Origin: Cytobacillus sp. NCCP-133
GTDB taxonomy: Bacteria > Bacillota > Bacilli > Bacillales > Cytobacillaceae
NCBI RefSeq assembly: GCF_026011715.1
Contig: NZ_BRVM01000001.1
Location: 707,232-771,231, forward strand
DNA: 64,000 nt
Direction: 5' to 3'
Of the stretch, positions 35,324-44,318 are shown one piece after another. The notes beneath the pieces were generated by a model. The model was not told the DNA's origin, searched no databases, and worked only from the letters and a program-made list of their open reading frames with translations. How positions within the stretch are numbered: position 1 is the first letter of the stretch; the number at the start of each line of letters is the position of its first letter. The position numbers and the translations under genes are program-made.

Positions 35324-36772
35324 ATGGATATTTACTCCATAATGCTAACTGTTTTTTTAGTATTAAATATTATCCTTGCTGTCTTTGTTATTTTTTTAGA
35401 GCGAAGAGATGCAGGTGCAACCTGGGCATGGCTGATGGTTCTATTTTTCCTGCCCCTGCTTGGTTTTTTCATGTACCTTTTCTTTGGACAAAACTTAACG
35501 AGACGAAAGATGTTTCAATGGGAAGACCGAAAAAAAATTGGGATTGATGAACTGCTCACAAATCAAATTCAGCGGATTAAAACCAAGGATATCCGTTTTT
35601 CAAATGACGTCATCCTCAATAACAAAGACCTTATTTATATGCACTTAGTTAATAATGGCTCCTTATTGACACAAGATAATTCAGTCAATATCTTTACAGA
35701 TGGCAGACAGAAATTTGATTCGCTGATTCGGGATATTAAAGGCGCAAAAGACCATGTACATCTGCAGTATTATATATTCAAGAGAGACAATCTTGGGAGA
35801 GGGCTGATCAATCTACTGACCGAAAAGGCCAAAGAAGGAGTTAAAGTAAGGATACTTTATGATGAACTGGGATCCAGAAGCTTGCATAAAAAAGTTTTCA
35901 AAGATCTGATTGGTGCCGGTGGAGAAATTGAAGCCTTCTTTCCTTCGCGCCTGCATTTTATCAACTTAAGGATTAATTACCGCAATCACCGCAAGATTGC
36001 CATTATCGACGGCAAAATCGGCTATGTCGGCGGATTCAATGTTGGTGATGAATACCTTGGCCTGAACCCGAAATTCGGTTACTGGCGCGATACCCATTTG
36101 CGGATTGAGGGCAGTGCTGTTCATTCCCTGCAAACGCGATTTATTCTTGATTGGAATCAGGCCTCCTATCGGCACGATATTTATTATGCCCCTGAGTACT
36201 TTCCAATCGCTTCATCCACAGACAGCGTAGGCATCCAGGTTGTAACAAGCGGGCCTGATTCGGAATGGGAACAAATAAAAAATGGATATATCAAAATGAC
36301 CTCATCAGCCCGCAAATCCATTTATATTCAAACTCCATATTTCATCCCGGATGCAAGCCTGCTTGATGCATTAAGGATCGCAGCCCTATCCGGAGTGGAA
36401 GTCAATATCATGATTCCAAACAAGCCTGACCACATGTTTGTATACTGGGCGACTTACTCTTATATTGGAGAAATGCTAAAAGCCGGTGCAAATATTTATA
36501 TCTACGAAAATGGATTTATCCATGCCAAAACATTAATTGTGGATGAAGAGGTTTCATCAGTGGGAACAGCCAATATTGACGTCAGAAGCTTCAGGCTGAA
36601 TTTTGAAGTCAATGCCTTTATATATGATAAGGAGGTTTCAAGCAGTCTATCCAAAGGCTTTAAAGATGATATGGCCTTATCTAAAAAGCTGACTGCTGCG
36701 GAATATAGCAAAAGACCGCTGGTCATAAAGTTGAAAGAGTCGATTTCAAGGCTTCTTTCTCCAATTCTGTAA
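35324..36772 (+). CDS. cls: Cardiolipin synthase
   Basis: A 482-residue phospholipase D-superfamily enzyme condensing two phosphatidylglycerols to cardiolipin and glycerol. Two N-terminal membrane helices (residues 3-25 and 36-57) anchor it. The HKD motifs HRKIAIIDG (near 222) and HAKTLIVDE (near 399) are both complete, and each is followed by the conserved GG or GT-N segment. Length is standard for ClsA-type enzymes. The ATG at 35324 follows GGAGAGGA. A dispersed repeat follows the gene. Confidence 0.93.
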   Translation: MDIYSIMLTVFLVLNIILAVFVIFLERRDAGATWAWLMVLFFLPLLGFFMYLFFGQNLTRRKMFQWEDRKKIGIDELLTNQIQRIKTKDIRFSNDVILNNKDLIYMHLVNNGSLLTQDNSVNIFTDGRQKFDSLIRDIKGAKDHVHLQYYIFKRDNLGRGLINLLTEKAKEGVKVRILYDELGSRSLHKKVFKDLIGAGGEIEAFFPSRLHFINLRINYRNHRKIAIIDGKIGYVGGFNVGDEYLGLNPKFGYWRDTHLRIEGSAVHSLQTRFILDWNQASYRHDIYYAPEYFPIASSTDSVGIQVVTSGPDSEWEQIKNGYIKMTSSARKSIYIQTPYFIPDASLLDALRIAALSGVEVNIMIPNKPDHMFVYWATYSYIGEMLKAGANIYIYENGFIHAKTLIVDEEVSSVGTANIDVRSFRLNFEVNAFIYDKEVSSSLSKGFKDDMALSKKLTAAEYSKRPLVIKLKESISRLLSPIL

Positions 36773-36775
36773 GAA

Positions 36776-36925
36776 AAGCGGAAGGCGTTGTGGAGCTAGA
36801 CAGTGATCGGCGTTGAAAAATTTATACATTCTTATCATTAAGAAAAGCAAGGCGCCTTGACCACGAAGGAACAAGCTTATGACCTCGAGGGGGTAGACGC
36901 CTGGAGCTAGACAGTTAAAGTAATT
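36776..36925. repeat. Dispersed repeat, second family
   Basis: Contains two copies of GGAGCTAGACAGT (36799 and 36902 regions), GAAAAGCAAGGCGCCTTGACC and ATGACCTCGAGGGGGTAGAC. Related sequences occur at about 622-675, 57525-57630 (inverted) and near the left end of 23150-23375. No coding capacity. Confidence 0.65.
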
Positions 36926-36937
36926 CTGATATCACAA

Positions 36938-36967
36938 GAAAACGGGCTGAGGACAGCCCGCTTTTCC
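36938..36967 (-). terminator. Terminator of luxS
   Basis: An AAGCGGGCTG / CAGCCCGTTTT stem with T residues on the minus strand. Confidence 0.75.
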
Positions 36968-37440
36968 TATGCAAATACCTGCTTTAATTCTTCCTTTGAT
37001 TGATCCAGCCAAAATCTCATCAGGCGCTTTGCACCTTCAAGGTCATGAAGTTTGGCCTGGCCGCACTGTTTTTCATTTGCTGCTGGTATTTCGGTTATTT
37101 CAATAGCATCCTTCATTGTATGTTCGAGCAAGTCAATGATTTCCTCAACTGAAGGTTCCCCGCTAACAACCAGATAATAGCCTGTCTGGCAGCCCATTGG
37201 AGAGATATCAATAATATCAAAATGATTATATTTTTCTGCGTGTGTCCGGATATTAAAAGCAAGAAGATGTTCTAATGTATGAATCACATCTGGCTTCATT
37301 GCCTGTTTGTTTGGCTGGCAAAACCGAATATCAAATTTATTGACCAAGCCATCACTTCCGACCTTGTGCACACCACAGTGCCTTACAAATGGCGCTTTAA
37401 CAGCGTTATGATCCAATTCAAAGCTTTCTACTGAAGGCAT
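36967..37440 (-). CDS. luxS: S-ribosylhomocysteine lyase
   Basis: A 157-residue LuxS metalloenzyme cleaving S-ribosylhomocysteine to homocysteine and the AI-2 precursor DPD. The metal ligands are in HTLEHLLA (H54, H58) and the conserved CGQAKLHD near 123 (Cys). Active-site C84 lies in [10 protein letters not shown] set the start at the ATG at 37440 ([15 protein letters not shown]), the conserved N-terminus, with AGGGGAG 8 nt upstream. Monocistronic and terminated separately from cls. Confidence 0.95.
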   Translation of the reverse strand: MPSVESFELDHNAVKAPFVRHCGVHKVGSDGLVNKFDIRFCQPNKQAMKPDVIHTLEHLLAFNIRTHAEKYNHFDIIDISPMGCQTGYYLVVSGEPSVEEIIDLLEHTMKDAIEITEIPAANEKQCGQAKLHDLEGAKRLMRFWLDQSKEELKQVFA

Positions 37441-37581
37441 TAAAAACACTCCCCTAAAGTTTTCCTTTTATTATAACTGTATTTCCGACTAAAATCATCA
37501 AATTAATACGAAAATTTAGACGTTTTCATGATTATATGTTATTTTAAAAGAAAATATGTTCGTAAAAGGGAAGGCTTTTCC

Positions 37582-37821
37582 ATGCTAAAAAAAGTATTGA
37601 TCATGCTATTTCGAATCTACCAGTTTGTCATCTCACCGCTAAAGCCGCCTACATGCCGGTTTTATCCGACATGCTCCCATTATGGGCTGGAATCTGTAAA
37701 GCGTTTCGGCGCATTAAGGGGAGGCTGGCTTACAATAAAACGAATCCTTAAATGCCACCCGTTCCATCCCGGCGGGGTTGACCTTGTACCCAAGGAATGG
37801 CCGGGAAAGAAAAAAGATTAA
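37582..37821 (+). CDS. yidD: Membrane protein insertion efficiency factor YidD
   Basis: A 79-residue YidD-family protein (B. subtilis YtjA). The amphipathic N-terminal helix ([20 protein letters not shown]) and conserved [19 protein letters not shown] and [13 protein letters not shown] are all present, including the three cysteines. It assists insertion of proteins into the inner membrane. The ATG at 37582 follows AAGGGAAGG. Its last 4 nt overlap the end of ytiB on the other strand. Confidence 0.9.
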   Translation: MLKKVLIMLFRIYQFVISPLKPPTCRFYPTCSHYGLESVKRFGALRGGWLTIKRILKCHPFHPGGVDLVPKEWPGKKKD

Positions 37822-38381
37822 GACTCGTATCCGTCAACTACCAAGTCAAGCTTGCCTGTGCCCGGATGAATGACAAGGCCATGCACAGGCACATCCGCTG
37901 GCATTAATGGATGCTTCTTGACCATATGAACACTGTGTCCTACGCTATCTTCTACGTTTTCAAAGCCCTTCAGCCAATCTTCTGCTGCAATTCCTGAATA
38001 CGTAATCGTATCAAGGGCATCATCTGTAATGCCCCTTTCCTTCATGCTGCTGACAACATTTTCTGCTCTCATTCCACTCATTCCGCAATCATGATGGCCG
38101 ATCACGAATACCTCCTTTGCCTGCAGCTGGTAAACAGCAATCAGAATGCTTCTCATAATACTTCCAAAAGGGTGAGTAACTAGAGCGCCCGCATTTTTAA
38201 CAATTTTCACATCACCATTTCTTACGTTTAGTGCTTTAGGCAGCAGCTCAACCAATCGGGTATCCATACAGGTTAAAATGACCATTTTTTTATTGGGGAA
38301 TTTTGTTGTTTCAAACTCTTCATATCTCTTCTCTTCAACGAATTGCTGATTATGGTTTAAGATTTCTTCCAAAAGTTTCAT
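37818..38381 (-). CDS. ytiB: Beta-carbonic anhydrase YtiB
   Basis: A 187-residue beta-class carbonic anhydrase interconverting CO2 and bicarbonate. Zinc ligands and partners are visible: CMDTR with C38, D40 and R42, and HHDCGMSG with the His and Cys ligands near 96-99. The open-type active site with these residues is typical of YtiB. The ATG at 38381 has a GGGAGTG site. Convergent with yidD. Confidence 0.9.
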   Translation of the reverse strand: MKLLEEILNHNQQFVEEKRYEEFETTKFPNKKMVILTCMDTRLVELLPKALNVRNGDVKIVKNAGALVTHPFGSIMRSILIAVYQLQAKEVFVIGHHDCGMSGMRAENVVSSMKERGITDDALDTITYSGIAAEDWLKGFENVEDSVGHSVHMVKKHPLMPADVPVHGLVIHPGTGKLDLVVDGYES

Positions 38382-38586
38382 TCATACCACTCCCTGTCAT
38401 TTTATGTATTGCTTGAAAACTCACCAGTAATCTAAGTTGCTATAATGGCCAAACATATTGCCAATAATATCTACAGGGACAATTTCTTTTTAAATGCCCC
38501 TTATTATCAATGATACAAAAAGCTTAGTCCTTAAACAAATTTTTATCCTTGCTTTTTGGCAATAAATTTTGTAAGATTACTAAGTG

Positions 38587-38645
38587 AAATCGTAATGATT
38601 ACGTATTGAATTTTTTTGTTTTATAAATCGTAATAAATACGTTTT
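38587..38645 (+). promoter_or_regulatory. Two Zur boxes
   Basis: Two palindromes, at 38587-38607 (AAATCGTAATGATTACG core) and 38625-38645 (AAATCGTAATAAATACG core), match the B. subtilis Zur consensus. Both lie within 80 nt of the zinc-binding lipoprotein gene, which should be derepressed by zinc shortage. Confidence 0.85.
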
Positions 38646-38666
38646 ATAAAGAGGGGGAGAAACAGC

Positions 38667-39659
38667 ATGAAAAAAGGAATTTTCTTTATAGCATTAAGTT
38701 TTGTCTTGTTTTTATCGGGCTGTACAGACGAAAAGCCCAAAGATGAGGGTGATAACAATAAAGCAGCTGTTTACACGACAGTCTATCCGCTTCAATATTT
38801 TACTGAACGCATCGGGGCTGAATTTGTAGATGTAAAAACCATTTATCCTCCTGGTTCTGATGAACATACTTTTGAGCCATCTCAAAAAGATATGATTCAA
38901 TTGGCCGATTCAGATCTATTTATTTTTATTGGACTTGGGTTAGAAGGGTTTGTTGAAAAAGCTAAAGAAACCTTGAAAAATGAGAACGTCAAGATGGTCC
39001 CTGCAGGTGAGAACATTGAGTTTGTTCACCCAGAAGAAAATCATGATCCCGCTCATGAAGAGGAAGGAGACGCTGATAGCCATGCGGATGGAGATGAGCA
39101 CGAAGAAGAAGATCATGATGATCATAATCACGGAGACATTGATCCCCACGTATGGCTGGATCCTGTATATTCCAAAGAATTGGCAGAAACAATTAAAAAT
39201 GCTCTAGTGGAGAAGATGCCTGAACACGAAGGACAGCTTGAAAAGAATTATCAGGAGCTCGTAAAGGAGCTGGATGATTTGCACAATGCCTTTGAGCAAA
39301 CTGTTCAGAATGCAAAGCATAAAGAAATCATCGTTTCCCACTCTGCATATGGTTATTGGGAAGAACGCTACGGGTTGGACCAAATCAGTGTTTCCGGTTT
39401 AAATTCTTCCAGCGAGCCAACACAAAAGGAATTGCAGAAGATTATAGCAGAAGCGAAAGAGCATGATCTGAAATACGTCTTTTTCGAGCAGAATGTCAGC
39501 TCAAGGCTAACTGAAATATTGCAGAAAGAAATCGGTGCAGAACCTCTGATGCTGCATAATTTATCTGTGTTAACAGAAGAGGACATCCAAAAGAATGAAA
39601 CCTATTTCACTTTAATGAAAAAGAATCTTGCTTCCCTTGAAAAAGCGCTATATGAATAG
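38667..39659 (+). CDS. znuA: Zinc ABC transporter substrate-binding lipoprotein
   Basis: A 330-residue cluster A-I binding protein (ZnuA/AdcA type). The signal peptide ends in LSGC with lipidated C19. The His/Asp/Glu-rich loop at about 121-158 (ENHDPAHEEEGDADSHADGD and beyond) is typical of zinc carriers, as are the ligand histidines in HTFEPS and IDPHVWLDP. Two Zur boxes precede it. No znuB or znuC follows, so it must use a permease and ATPase encoded elsewhere. Followed by a terminator, hence monocistronic. Confidence 0.9.
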   Translation: MKKGIFFIALSFVLFLSGCTDEKPKDEGDNNKAAVYTTVYPLQYFTERIGAEFVDVKTIYPPGSDEHTFEPSQKDMIQLADSDLFIFIGLGLEGFVEKAKETLKNENVKMVPAGENIEFVHPEENHDPAHEEEGDADSHADGDEHEEEDHDDHNHGDIDPHVWLDPVYSKELAETIKNALVEKMPEHEGQLEKNYQELVKELDDLHNAFEQTVQNAKHKEIIVSHSAYGYWEERYGLDQISVSGLNSSSEPTQKELQKIIAEAKEHDLKYVFFEQNVSSRLTEILQKEIGAEPLMLHNLSVLTEEDIQKNETYFTLMKKNLASLEKALYE

Positions 39660-39663
39660 TTTG

Positions 39664-39693
39664 ATCGACCTCCCGCCATGGGAGGTTTTTTAG
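39664..39693 (+). terminator. Terminator of znuA
   Basis: A GACCTCCC / GGGAGGTT stem followed by TTTTT. Confidence 0.8.
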
Positions 39694-39864
39694 TCCGCGA
39701 AAAATCCTAAGCGGAGTTTTTTACAGCGACCTGACATTCCCTGCAAATGCCACGACTTAATAGGCGCTCTTTGCAAAAAATAATAACGACCTTGGTACCA
39801 GGTACCACCCGAATTATGTCGAATCTGGATTTAGGGTCTTAAATTTGCTAAGGAGTGATAGACA

Positions 39865-40026
39865 ATGGCTAAAGATGTTCTATGTGAAGTTAACAACTGT
39901 TCTTTTTGGAAAAACGGAAACCGCTGCAGTGCTGACCAAATCTATGTAGTCAGCCATACCGGAGAAACAGCGGACAACAGCAAGGAAACTGACTGTAAAA
40001 CCTTTGAACCGCACGATCTTGGGTGA
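39865..40026 (+). CDS. DUF1540 small cysteine-rich protein
   Basis: A 53-residue protein with DUF1540 features: four cysteines in C-X4-C-X8/9-C-X22-C spacing (VLCEVNNCSFWKNGNRCSAD, ETDCKTFEP). It probably binds a metal through these residues; the family is often found in spore formers and has no established function that I know of. AAGGAG lies 9 nt before the ATG. It is too short for usual gene-calling thresholds. Confidence 0.8.
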   Translation: MAKDVLCEVNNCSFWKNGNRCSADQIYVVSHTGETADNSKETDCKTFEPHDLG

Positions 40027-40103
40027 CGATATAGATCGAATTTTTCCGAATTCAAGTGTGCCAAGTGTGGAGGATTTAGAATGGCTTCCCGTTAACCATA
40101 AGA

Positions 40104-40143
40104 AAGGCGGTGCCTAGGTACAATTTAGGGCACCGCTTTTTTA
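40104..40143 (+). terminator. Terminator of DUF1540 gene
   Basis: A GCGGTGCC / GGCACCGC stem followed by TTTTTTA. Confidence 0.8.
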
Positions 40144-40233
40144 GGCTGGATTGCCATTTTCTTAAAAAAAAATGTTTATATGATCCATTACAGGGAATGT
40201 ATAAAGCAACAACAACTTACAGGAGTGATACAT

Positions 40234-40341
40234 ATGCTATCAACAGTTATCATGCTTGGAGCTGCTTTTGCCGCTGCTGCTGGTTTAAGTTCCTTCGCAA
40301 TCAAAGAAGATTCATTTAATGAGGATCAAATAACTCAATAA
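40234..40341 (+). CDS. 35-residue membrane microprotein
   Basis: MLSTVIMLGAAFAAAAGLSS followed by FAIKEDSFNEDQITQ: one short hydrophobic segment and an acidic tail. A good ribosome site (AGGAGTG) and a dedicated terminator support a real small gene. No family recognised; an unusual Ala-rich helix. Confidence 0.55.
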   Translation: MLSTVIMLGAAFAAAAGLSSFAIKEDSFNEDQITQ

Positions 40342-40347
40342 TTTATC

Positions 40348-40381
40348 ATAAAAGACGCTGCCGAAGCGTCTTATTTTTTTG
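40348..40381 (+). terminator. Terminator of microprotein gene
   Basis: A AAGACGCT / AGCGTCTT stem followed by ATTTTTTT. Confidence 0.8.
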
Positions 40382-40479
40382 TATTCCAGCGACTTTCACA
40401 AAAACGCAAAATATTCGCGGTTCAAAATAAAGAAATATACACTATAATTAAGATAGAAACTAAAAAGAAGGTGCTTATT

Positions 40480-40674
40480 TTGACTTTTGCCATTATTCTT
40501 GTCGTTATCATTCTTATTGCTTCCGTTGTTTTTACTTTATTATTAACCGGAAAAAGCGATGAAGACTATTCCAGTGAAACTAAAAAGAACACCGCTAACC
40601 TGACAACTATTTATATTATTGCTATATTTCTATCTGTTGTCGCCCTAGCGGTATATATTTATTATTTCACTTAG
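40480..40674 (+). CDS. Small two-helix membrane protein
   Basis: A 64-residue protein with two hydrophobic helices (FAIILVVIILIASVVFTLLL and YIIAIFLSVVALAVYIYY) joined by a charged Ser/Lys/Asp loop. Function unknown; its pattern recalls SecG-like or small hypothetical membrane proteins, but no SecG motif is present. I chose the TTG at 40480, 8 nt after AGAAGG; the frame opens at a GTG at 40471 that overlaps that site. Convergent with menC. Confidence 0.6.
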   Translation: MTFAIILVVIILIASVVFTLLLTGKSDEDYSSETKKNTANLTTIYIIAIFLSVVALAVYIYYFT

Positions 40675-40678
40675 TGAT

Positions 40679-40714
40679 AAAAAGCAGTTCTAAATTAGAA
40701 CTGCTTTTATATTA
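40679..40714. terminator. Bidirectional terminator
   Basis: An AAAAGCAGTTCTAA / TTAGAACTGCTTTT stem. It ends the men operon on the minus strand. Confidence 0.85.
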
Positions 40715-41821
40715 TCAGAAAGCAAATGTTTCCTTTAAGATGGTAACTTCCTTCAATCTTTTCTCGTTGATCTCAAACCCAATCCCAGGCTTATCAGGAA
40801 CCATTATGCCTCCATTTTTTACGGTCACCTCCGGCAATATGATGTCTTCTTCCCAATACCTGCTCGATGCTGAAATATCACCTGGAATTGTAAAGCCCTC
40901 CAGGGAAGCGAGTGCAATATTATGTGCTCGGGAAATACCGAATTCCAGCATTCCACCGCACCAGACTTGTATCCCCTTTTCAGTGCAATAGTCATAAATC
41001 TTTTTTGCTGTTCCCAAACCGCCAACCCGGCCAATTTTTATATTGATTACTTTACAGCTTCCCAGCTCAGCAGCCCTTCGTGCATCGTTAAAAGTGACAA
41101 TGCTTTCATCCAGACATATGGGCGTCTTCAATTCTTTCTGCAGCTTCGCATGATCAACAATATCATCGTATTCGAGCGGCTGTTCAATCATCATAAGCCC
41201 AAACTCATCGAGCCTTTTTAAATGTTCGATATGATCCAGCGTATAAGCTGAATTCGCATCCGCCATCAGCGGAAGCTTTGGATAATAGCGGCGGATTTCT
41301 GAAATGAAATCATAATCATTTTCCGGGCTGATTTTTATTTTTACTCTTTGATAGCCATCCTGAAGGTACGACTCTATTTGTCTTCTTACCTCTTCCTTCG
41401 TTTTGGCACCGACTACCACTCCGGAGGGAATTTTTTCTTTTACCCCTCCAATACATTTAGAAAGTGAAACATTTACCCTTTTGGCCGCCAGATCCCATAA
41501 AGCAGTTTCCAAAGCAGCTTTTGCCATCAGGTTCCGACGGAAGGGATCAAATATTGGTCCGGCTTCGGAAGGATGGGACAAGCCCTTCTTCTCTAATAAC
41601 GGGATTAGAAATTTTTTAAGCATATGCCAGCTCGTGTCAACTGTCTCTTCAGTATACCAGGGAGACGAAAAAGCCACTCCTTCACCGTACCCTTTCCGCC
41701 CCTCTTGATCTGCCACTTCGACAATGATTCCCTCTCTGTCCTTGACTGTCCCTAAATGAGTGGTAAAAGGTGTCTTTAGAGGCATGGAAATTTTATATAA
41801 GGTGATTTTGTTTATATCCAT
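40715..41821 (-). CDS. menC: o-Succinylbenzoate synthase
   Basis: A 368-residue enolase-superfamily enzyme dehydrating SHCHC to o-succinylbenzoate. The KXK catalytic lysine motif is in RVKIKISPEN near 162-167. The metal-binding acids are in PLMADANSAY, IEQPLE and CLDESI, and the second lysine in VINIKIGRVGG. All catalytic residues are present. It is last in the menF-D-H-B-E-C operon, 2 nt after menE. Related N-acylamino-acid racemases share the fold, but the men context decides. Confidence 0.93.
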   Translation of the reverse strand: MDINKITLYKISMPLKTPFTTHLGTVKDREGIIVEVADQEGRKGYGEGVAFSSPWYTEETVDTSWHMLKKFLIPLLEKKGLSHPSEAGPIFDPFRRNLMAKAALETALWDLAAKRVNVSLSKCIGGVKEKIPSGVVVGAKTKEEVRRQIESYLQDGYQRVKIKISPENDYDFISEIRRYYPKLPLMADANSAYTLDHIEHLKRLDEFGLMMIEQPLEYDDIVDHAKLQKELKTPICLDESIVTFNDARRAAELGSCKVINIKIGRVGGLGTAKKIYDYCTEKGIQVWCGGMLEFGISRAHNIALASLEGFTIPGDISASSRYWEEDIILPEVTVKNGGIMVPDKPGIGFEINEKRLKEVTILKETFAF

Positions 41822-41823
41822 GT

Positions 41824-43311
41824 CTATTTCCCGCTTTCCTCCAGCAGTTCCCGAAGCTTCCGTCTCAAAATTTTTTTAGAAGCGTTTCTCGGAATTTCAC
41901 TAATGGTCAAGATTTTTTTTGGCACCTTATACTTGGCAAGCTTTCCTAAGCAAAACTGTGTAACTTCCTCTGTATCCAGGTTCTCCTCCCCTGCAATGAA
42001 GGCTATAGGTACTTCTCCCCAAACATCGTCCTTCATGCCGATTACACCAGCATCATTAATACTTGGATGGGAAACTAAGACTCCTTCGATTTCAGCAGGA
42101 TAAATATTCTCACCGCCTGATATAATTAAGTCTGATCTCCGGTCTAGCACATATAAAAATCCTTCTTGATCAAGATATCCAATGTCACCAGTCGAAAGCC
42201 ATCCATCCTTAGTTCCTTTTGAGTTCTCATCGTCACGGTTTAAATATCCCTTCGTAACATTCGGCCCCTTAACAAGAATTTCACCAGCTTCGCCTGCATC
42301 GGTTTTTTCCCCGCTTGCTCCAACAATTTTCAGCTGGGACGGGAATAGGGGCTTGCCAGCTGAACCAAGTTTGCTAAAGCTGTACTCAGGGGCAAGCGTT
42401 ACAATCTGTGAGGAGGTTTCCGTCATTCCATAGGTCTGATAAACCGGAATATCCTTTTCCTTGCATGCCTCCAGCAGGAATCTTGCTGCAGGTCCTCCCC
42501 CTAATAGCATGCATCTGAAATATGACGGCAGCATTTCATCCTGAAGTTTCACCACTATTCGGCTTAACATTGTACTAACAACAGACATGATCGTAACCTT
42601 TTCGCTCGAAATCGCTTCAATTGCTTTGCTCTCATGAAAGGATTCAAAAAGAACCATTTTCATGCCATAAATAATGCTTCTCATCAGAATCGAGTATCCG
42701 CTGATATGAAAGATGGGAACTGCACACAGCCATCTGTCTTGTTCATTCAAGCCCAAATTTAGAGCAGAGCCAACAGCACTCCACCAATGGTTTCCGTAGC
42801 TTTGTAAAACTCCTTTTGGATTCCCCGTGGTACCCGATGTATACATAACTGTGCAAACCTCATCAAGACTAATTTCTTCAACAACAGCAGGTTCTGTATG
42901 GGCACACTTAAATAAATCTTCTTTAAGGATCGAGGATACTGTTAGGGAATCGGAGATCTTTTGACTTACATCATCAAAGACACTCTCAGTTAAGAGGAAA
43001 GGTGACTGTGAATCATTCATTTGAAAGATTAATTCTTCTGCCGTCAGCCTGTTATTTAAAATGACTGCTTTTATATCTATCAGCTGTAAAGCTAAAAGGA
43101 TAAAAACAGTATCCACATGATTTCTAAGCAGCACGCCAGCGTAATCCCCTTTTTTTAACCCCACAGCCTCCATTTGCCCAGCAATAGTATAAGCCCGGTC
43201 ATATACTTCCTTAAAGGAGTAGGTAACGCCAGAAAAATAGATAGCTGGTCGCTCAGGCGTTAAAAAGGCCCGTTTCAAAAGAAAATTCGGCATTATCTGT
43301 GCATCAATCAT
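41824..43311 (-). CDS. menE: o-Succinylbenzoate-CoA ligase
   Basis: A 495-residue ANL-superfamily adenylating enzyme activating o-succinylbenzoate with CoA. The AMP-binding motif YTSGTTGNPKG is near residue 165. YGMTETSSQIV and the hinge region DRRSDLIISGGENIYP follow, and the catalytic C-terminal lysine is in PRNASKKILRR. I place the start at the ATG at 43311; the frame opens with a GTG two codons upstream and no strong site is visible. A terminator-like hairpin separates it from menB. Confidence 0.92.
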   Translation of the reverse strand: MIDAQIMPNFLLKRAFLTPERPAIYFSGVTYSFKEVYDRAYTIAGQMEAVGLKKGDYAGVLLRNHVDTVFILLALQLIDIKAVILNNRLTAEELIFQMNDSQSPFLLTESVFDDVSQKISDSLTVSSILKEDLFKCAHTEPAVVEEISLDEVCTVMYTSGTTGNPKGVLQSYGNHWWSAVGSALNLGLNEQDRWLCAVPIFHISGYSILMRSIIYGMKMVLFESFHESKAIEAISSEKVTIMSVVSTMLSRIVVKLQDEMLPSYFRCMLLGGGPAARFLLEACKEKDIPVYQTYGMTETSSQIVTLAPEYSFSKLGSAGKPLFPSQLKIVGASGEKTDAGEAGEILVKGPNVTKGYLNRDDENSKGTKDGWLSTGDIGYLDQEGFLYVLDRRSDLIISGGENIYPAEIEGVLVSHPSINDAGVIGMKDDVWGEVPIAFIAGEENLDTEEVTQFCLGKLAKYKVPKKILTISEIPRNASKKILRRKLRELLEESGK

Positions 43312-43343
43312 AAACACCCCATTGTTAAGAATGGTTAAATATA

Positions 43344-43377
43344 TAAAAACAGCCTGATGGATATGCCATCAAGCTGC
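43344..43377 (-). terminator. Hairpin between menB and menE
   Basis: On the minus strand a CAGCTTGATGG / CCATCAGGCTG stem is followed by TTTTT. This intrinsic-terminator-like structure lies inside the men operon and may reduce menE-menC expression. Confidence 0.65.
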
Positions 43378-43396
43378 AACAGATCTTATTTTCAAA

Positions 43397-44218
43397 TCAA
43401 GGGAAACGAGGGAATTGCCCAAAGTCCGGCTTGCGCTTTTCTTTGAACGCATCGCGGCCTTCTTTAGCCTCATCAGTTGTATAATATAAAAGAGTTGCAT
43501 CTCCGGCAAATTGCTGAATCCCTGCAAGTCCATCTGTATCAGCATTGAAGGCAGCCTTCAAGAAGCGGATAGCAGTCGGGCTTTTCTCAAGAATTTCTTC
43601 ACACCACTGTATGGTTTCTTCTTCCACTTTTTCAAGCGGCACAACTGTATTGACTAATCCCATATCCAATGCTTCCTGGGCACCATACTGGCGGCACAGG
43701 TACCAAATTTCGCGGGCTTTTTTATGGCCGACGATTCTTGCAAGATAACCTGAACCATAGCCTGCATCAAAGCTTCCCACTTTAGGGCCTGTTTGCCCGA
43801 ATACAGCGTTATCAGCTGCAATAGTCAAGTCACATACAATGTGAAGAACATGGCCTCCGCCGATGGCATACCCTTTTACCATCGCAATAACAGGCTTAGG
43901 AATTACACGGATTAAGCGCTGTAAATCAAGAACATTTAAACGTGGGATCTGGTCATCGCCCACATATCCGCCATGTCCCCTTACTGTTTGGTCCCCGCCT
44001 GAGCAAAACGCTTTGTCTCCGGCACCGGTCAAGACGATTACGCCTACATTTTCGTCATCTCGCGCATAAGCAAACGCATCAATCAATTCCATAACTGTTC
44101 TTGGCGTAAATGCATTATGAACTTGCGGTCGGTTAATCGTAATCTTAGCAATGCCATTGTATGTTTCATATAATATCTCTTCGTATTTTTTTCCTGCAAC
44201 CCATTCAACTGCTGACAT
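43397..44218 (-). CDS. menB: 1,4-Dihydroxy-2-naphthoyl-CoA synthase
   Basis: A 273-residue crotonase-fold enzyme cyclising o-succinylbenzoyl-CoA to DHNA-CoA. The signatures [29 protein letters not shown] and the oxyanion loop [18 protein letters not shown] are present, as is the catalytic region [16 protein letters not shown] set the start at the ATG at 44218 (MSAVEWVAG), with GAGGAGG upstream; the open frame extends 25 codons further without support. Confidence 0.95.
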   Translation of the reverse strand: MSAVEWVAGKKYEEILYETYNGIAKITINRPQVHNAFTPRTVMELIDAFAYARDDENVGVIVLTGAGDKAFCSGGDQTVRGHGGYVGDDQIPRLNVLDLQRLIRVIPKPVIAMVKGYAIGGGHVLHIVCDLTIAADNAVFGQTGPKVGSFDAGYGSGYLARIVGHKKAREIWYLCRQYGAQEALDMGLVNTVVPLEKVEEETIQWCEEILEKSPTAIRFLKAAFNADTDGLAGIQQFAGDATLLYYTTDEAKEGRDAFKEKRKPDFGQFPRFP

Positions 44219-44318
44219 ATAAGATTCCTCCTCATTATGTATTAATAATCGTGTTATTTGCCGCAATCTTTTTTGCACTTTTTTTGACAGCAATAAGTGA
44301 CATTATTCAATATGCTTT

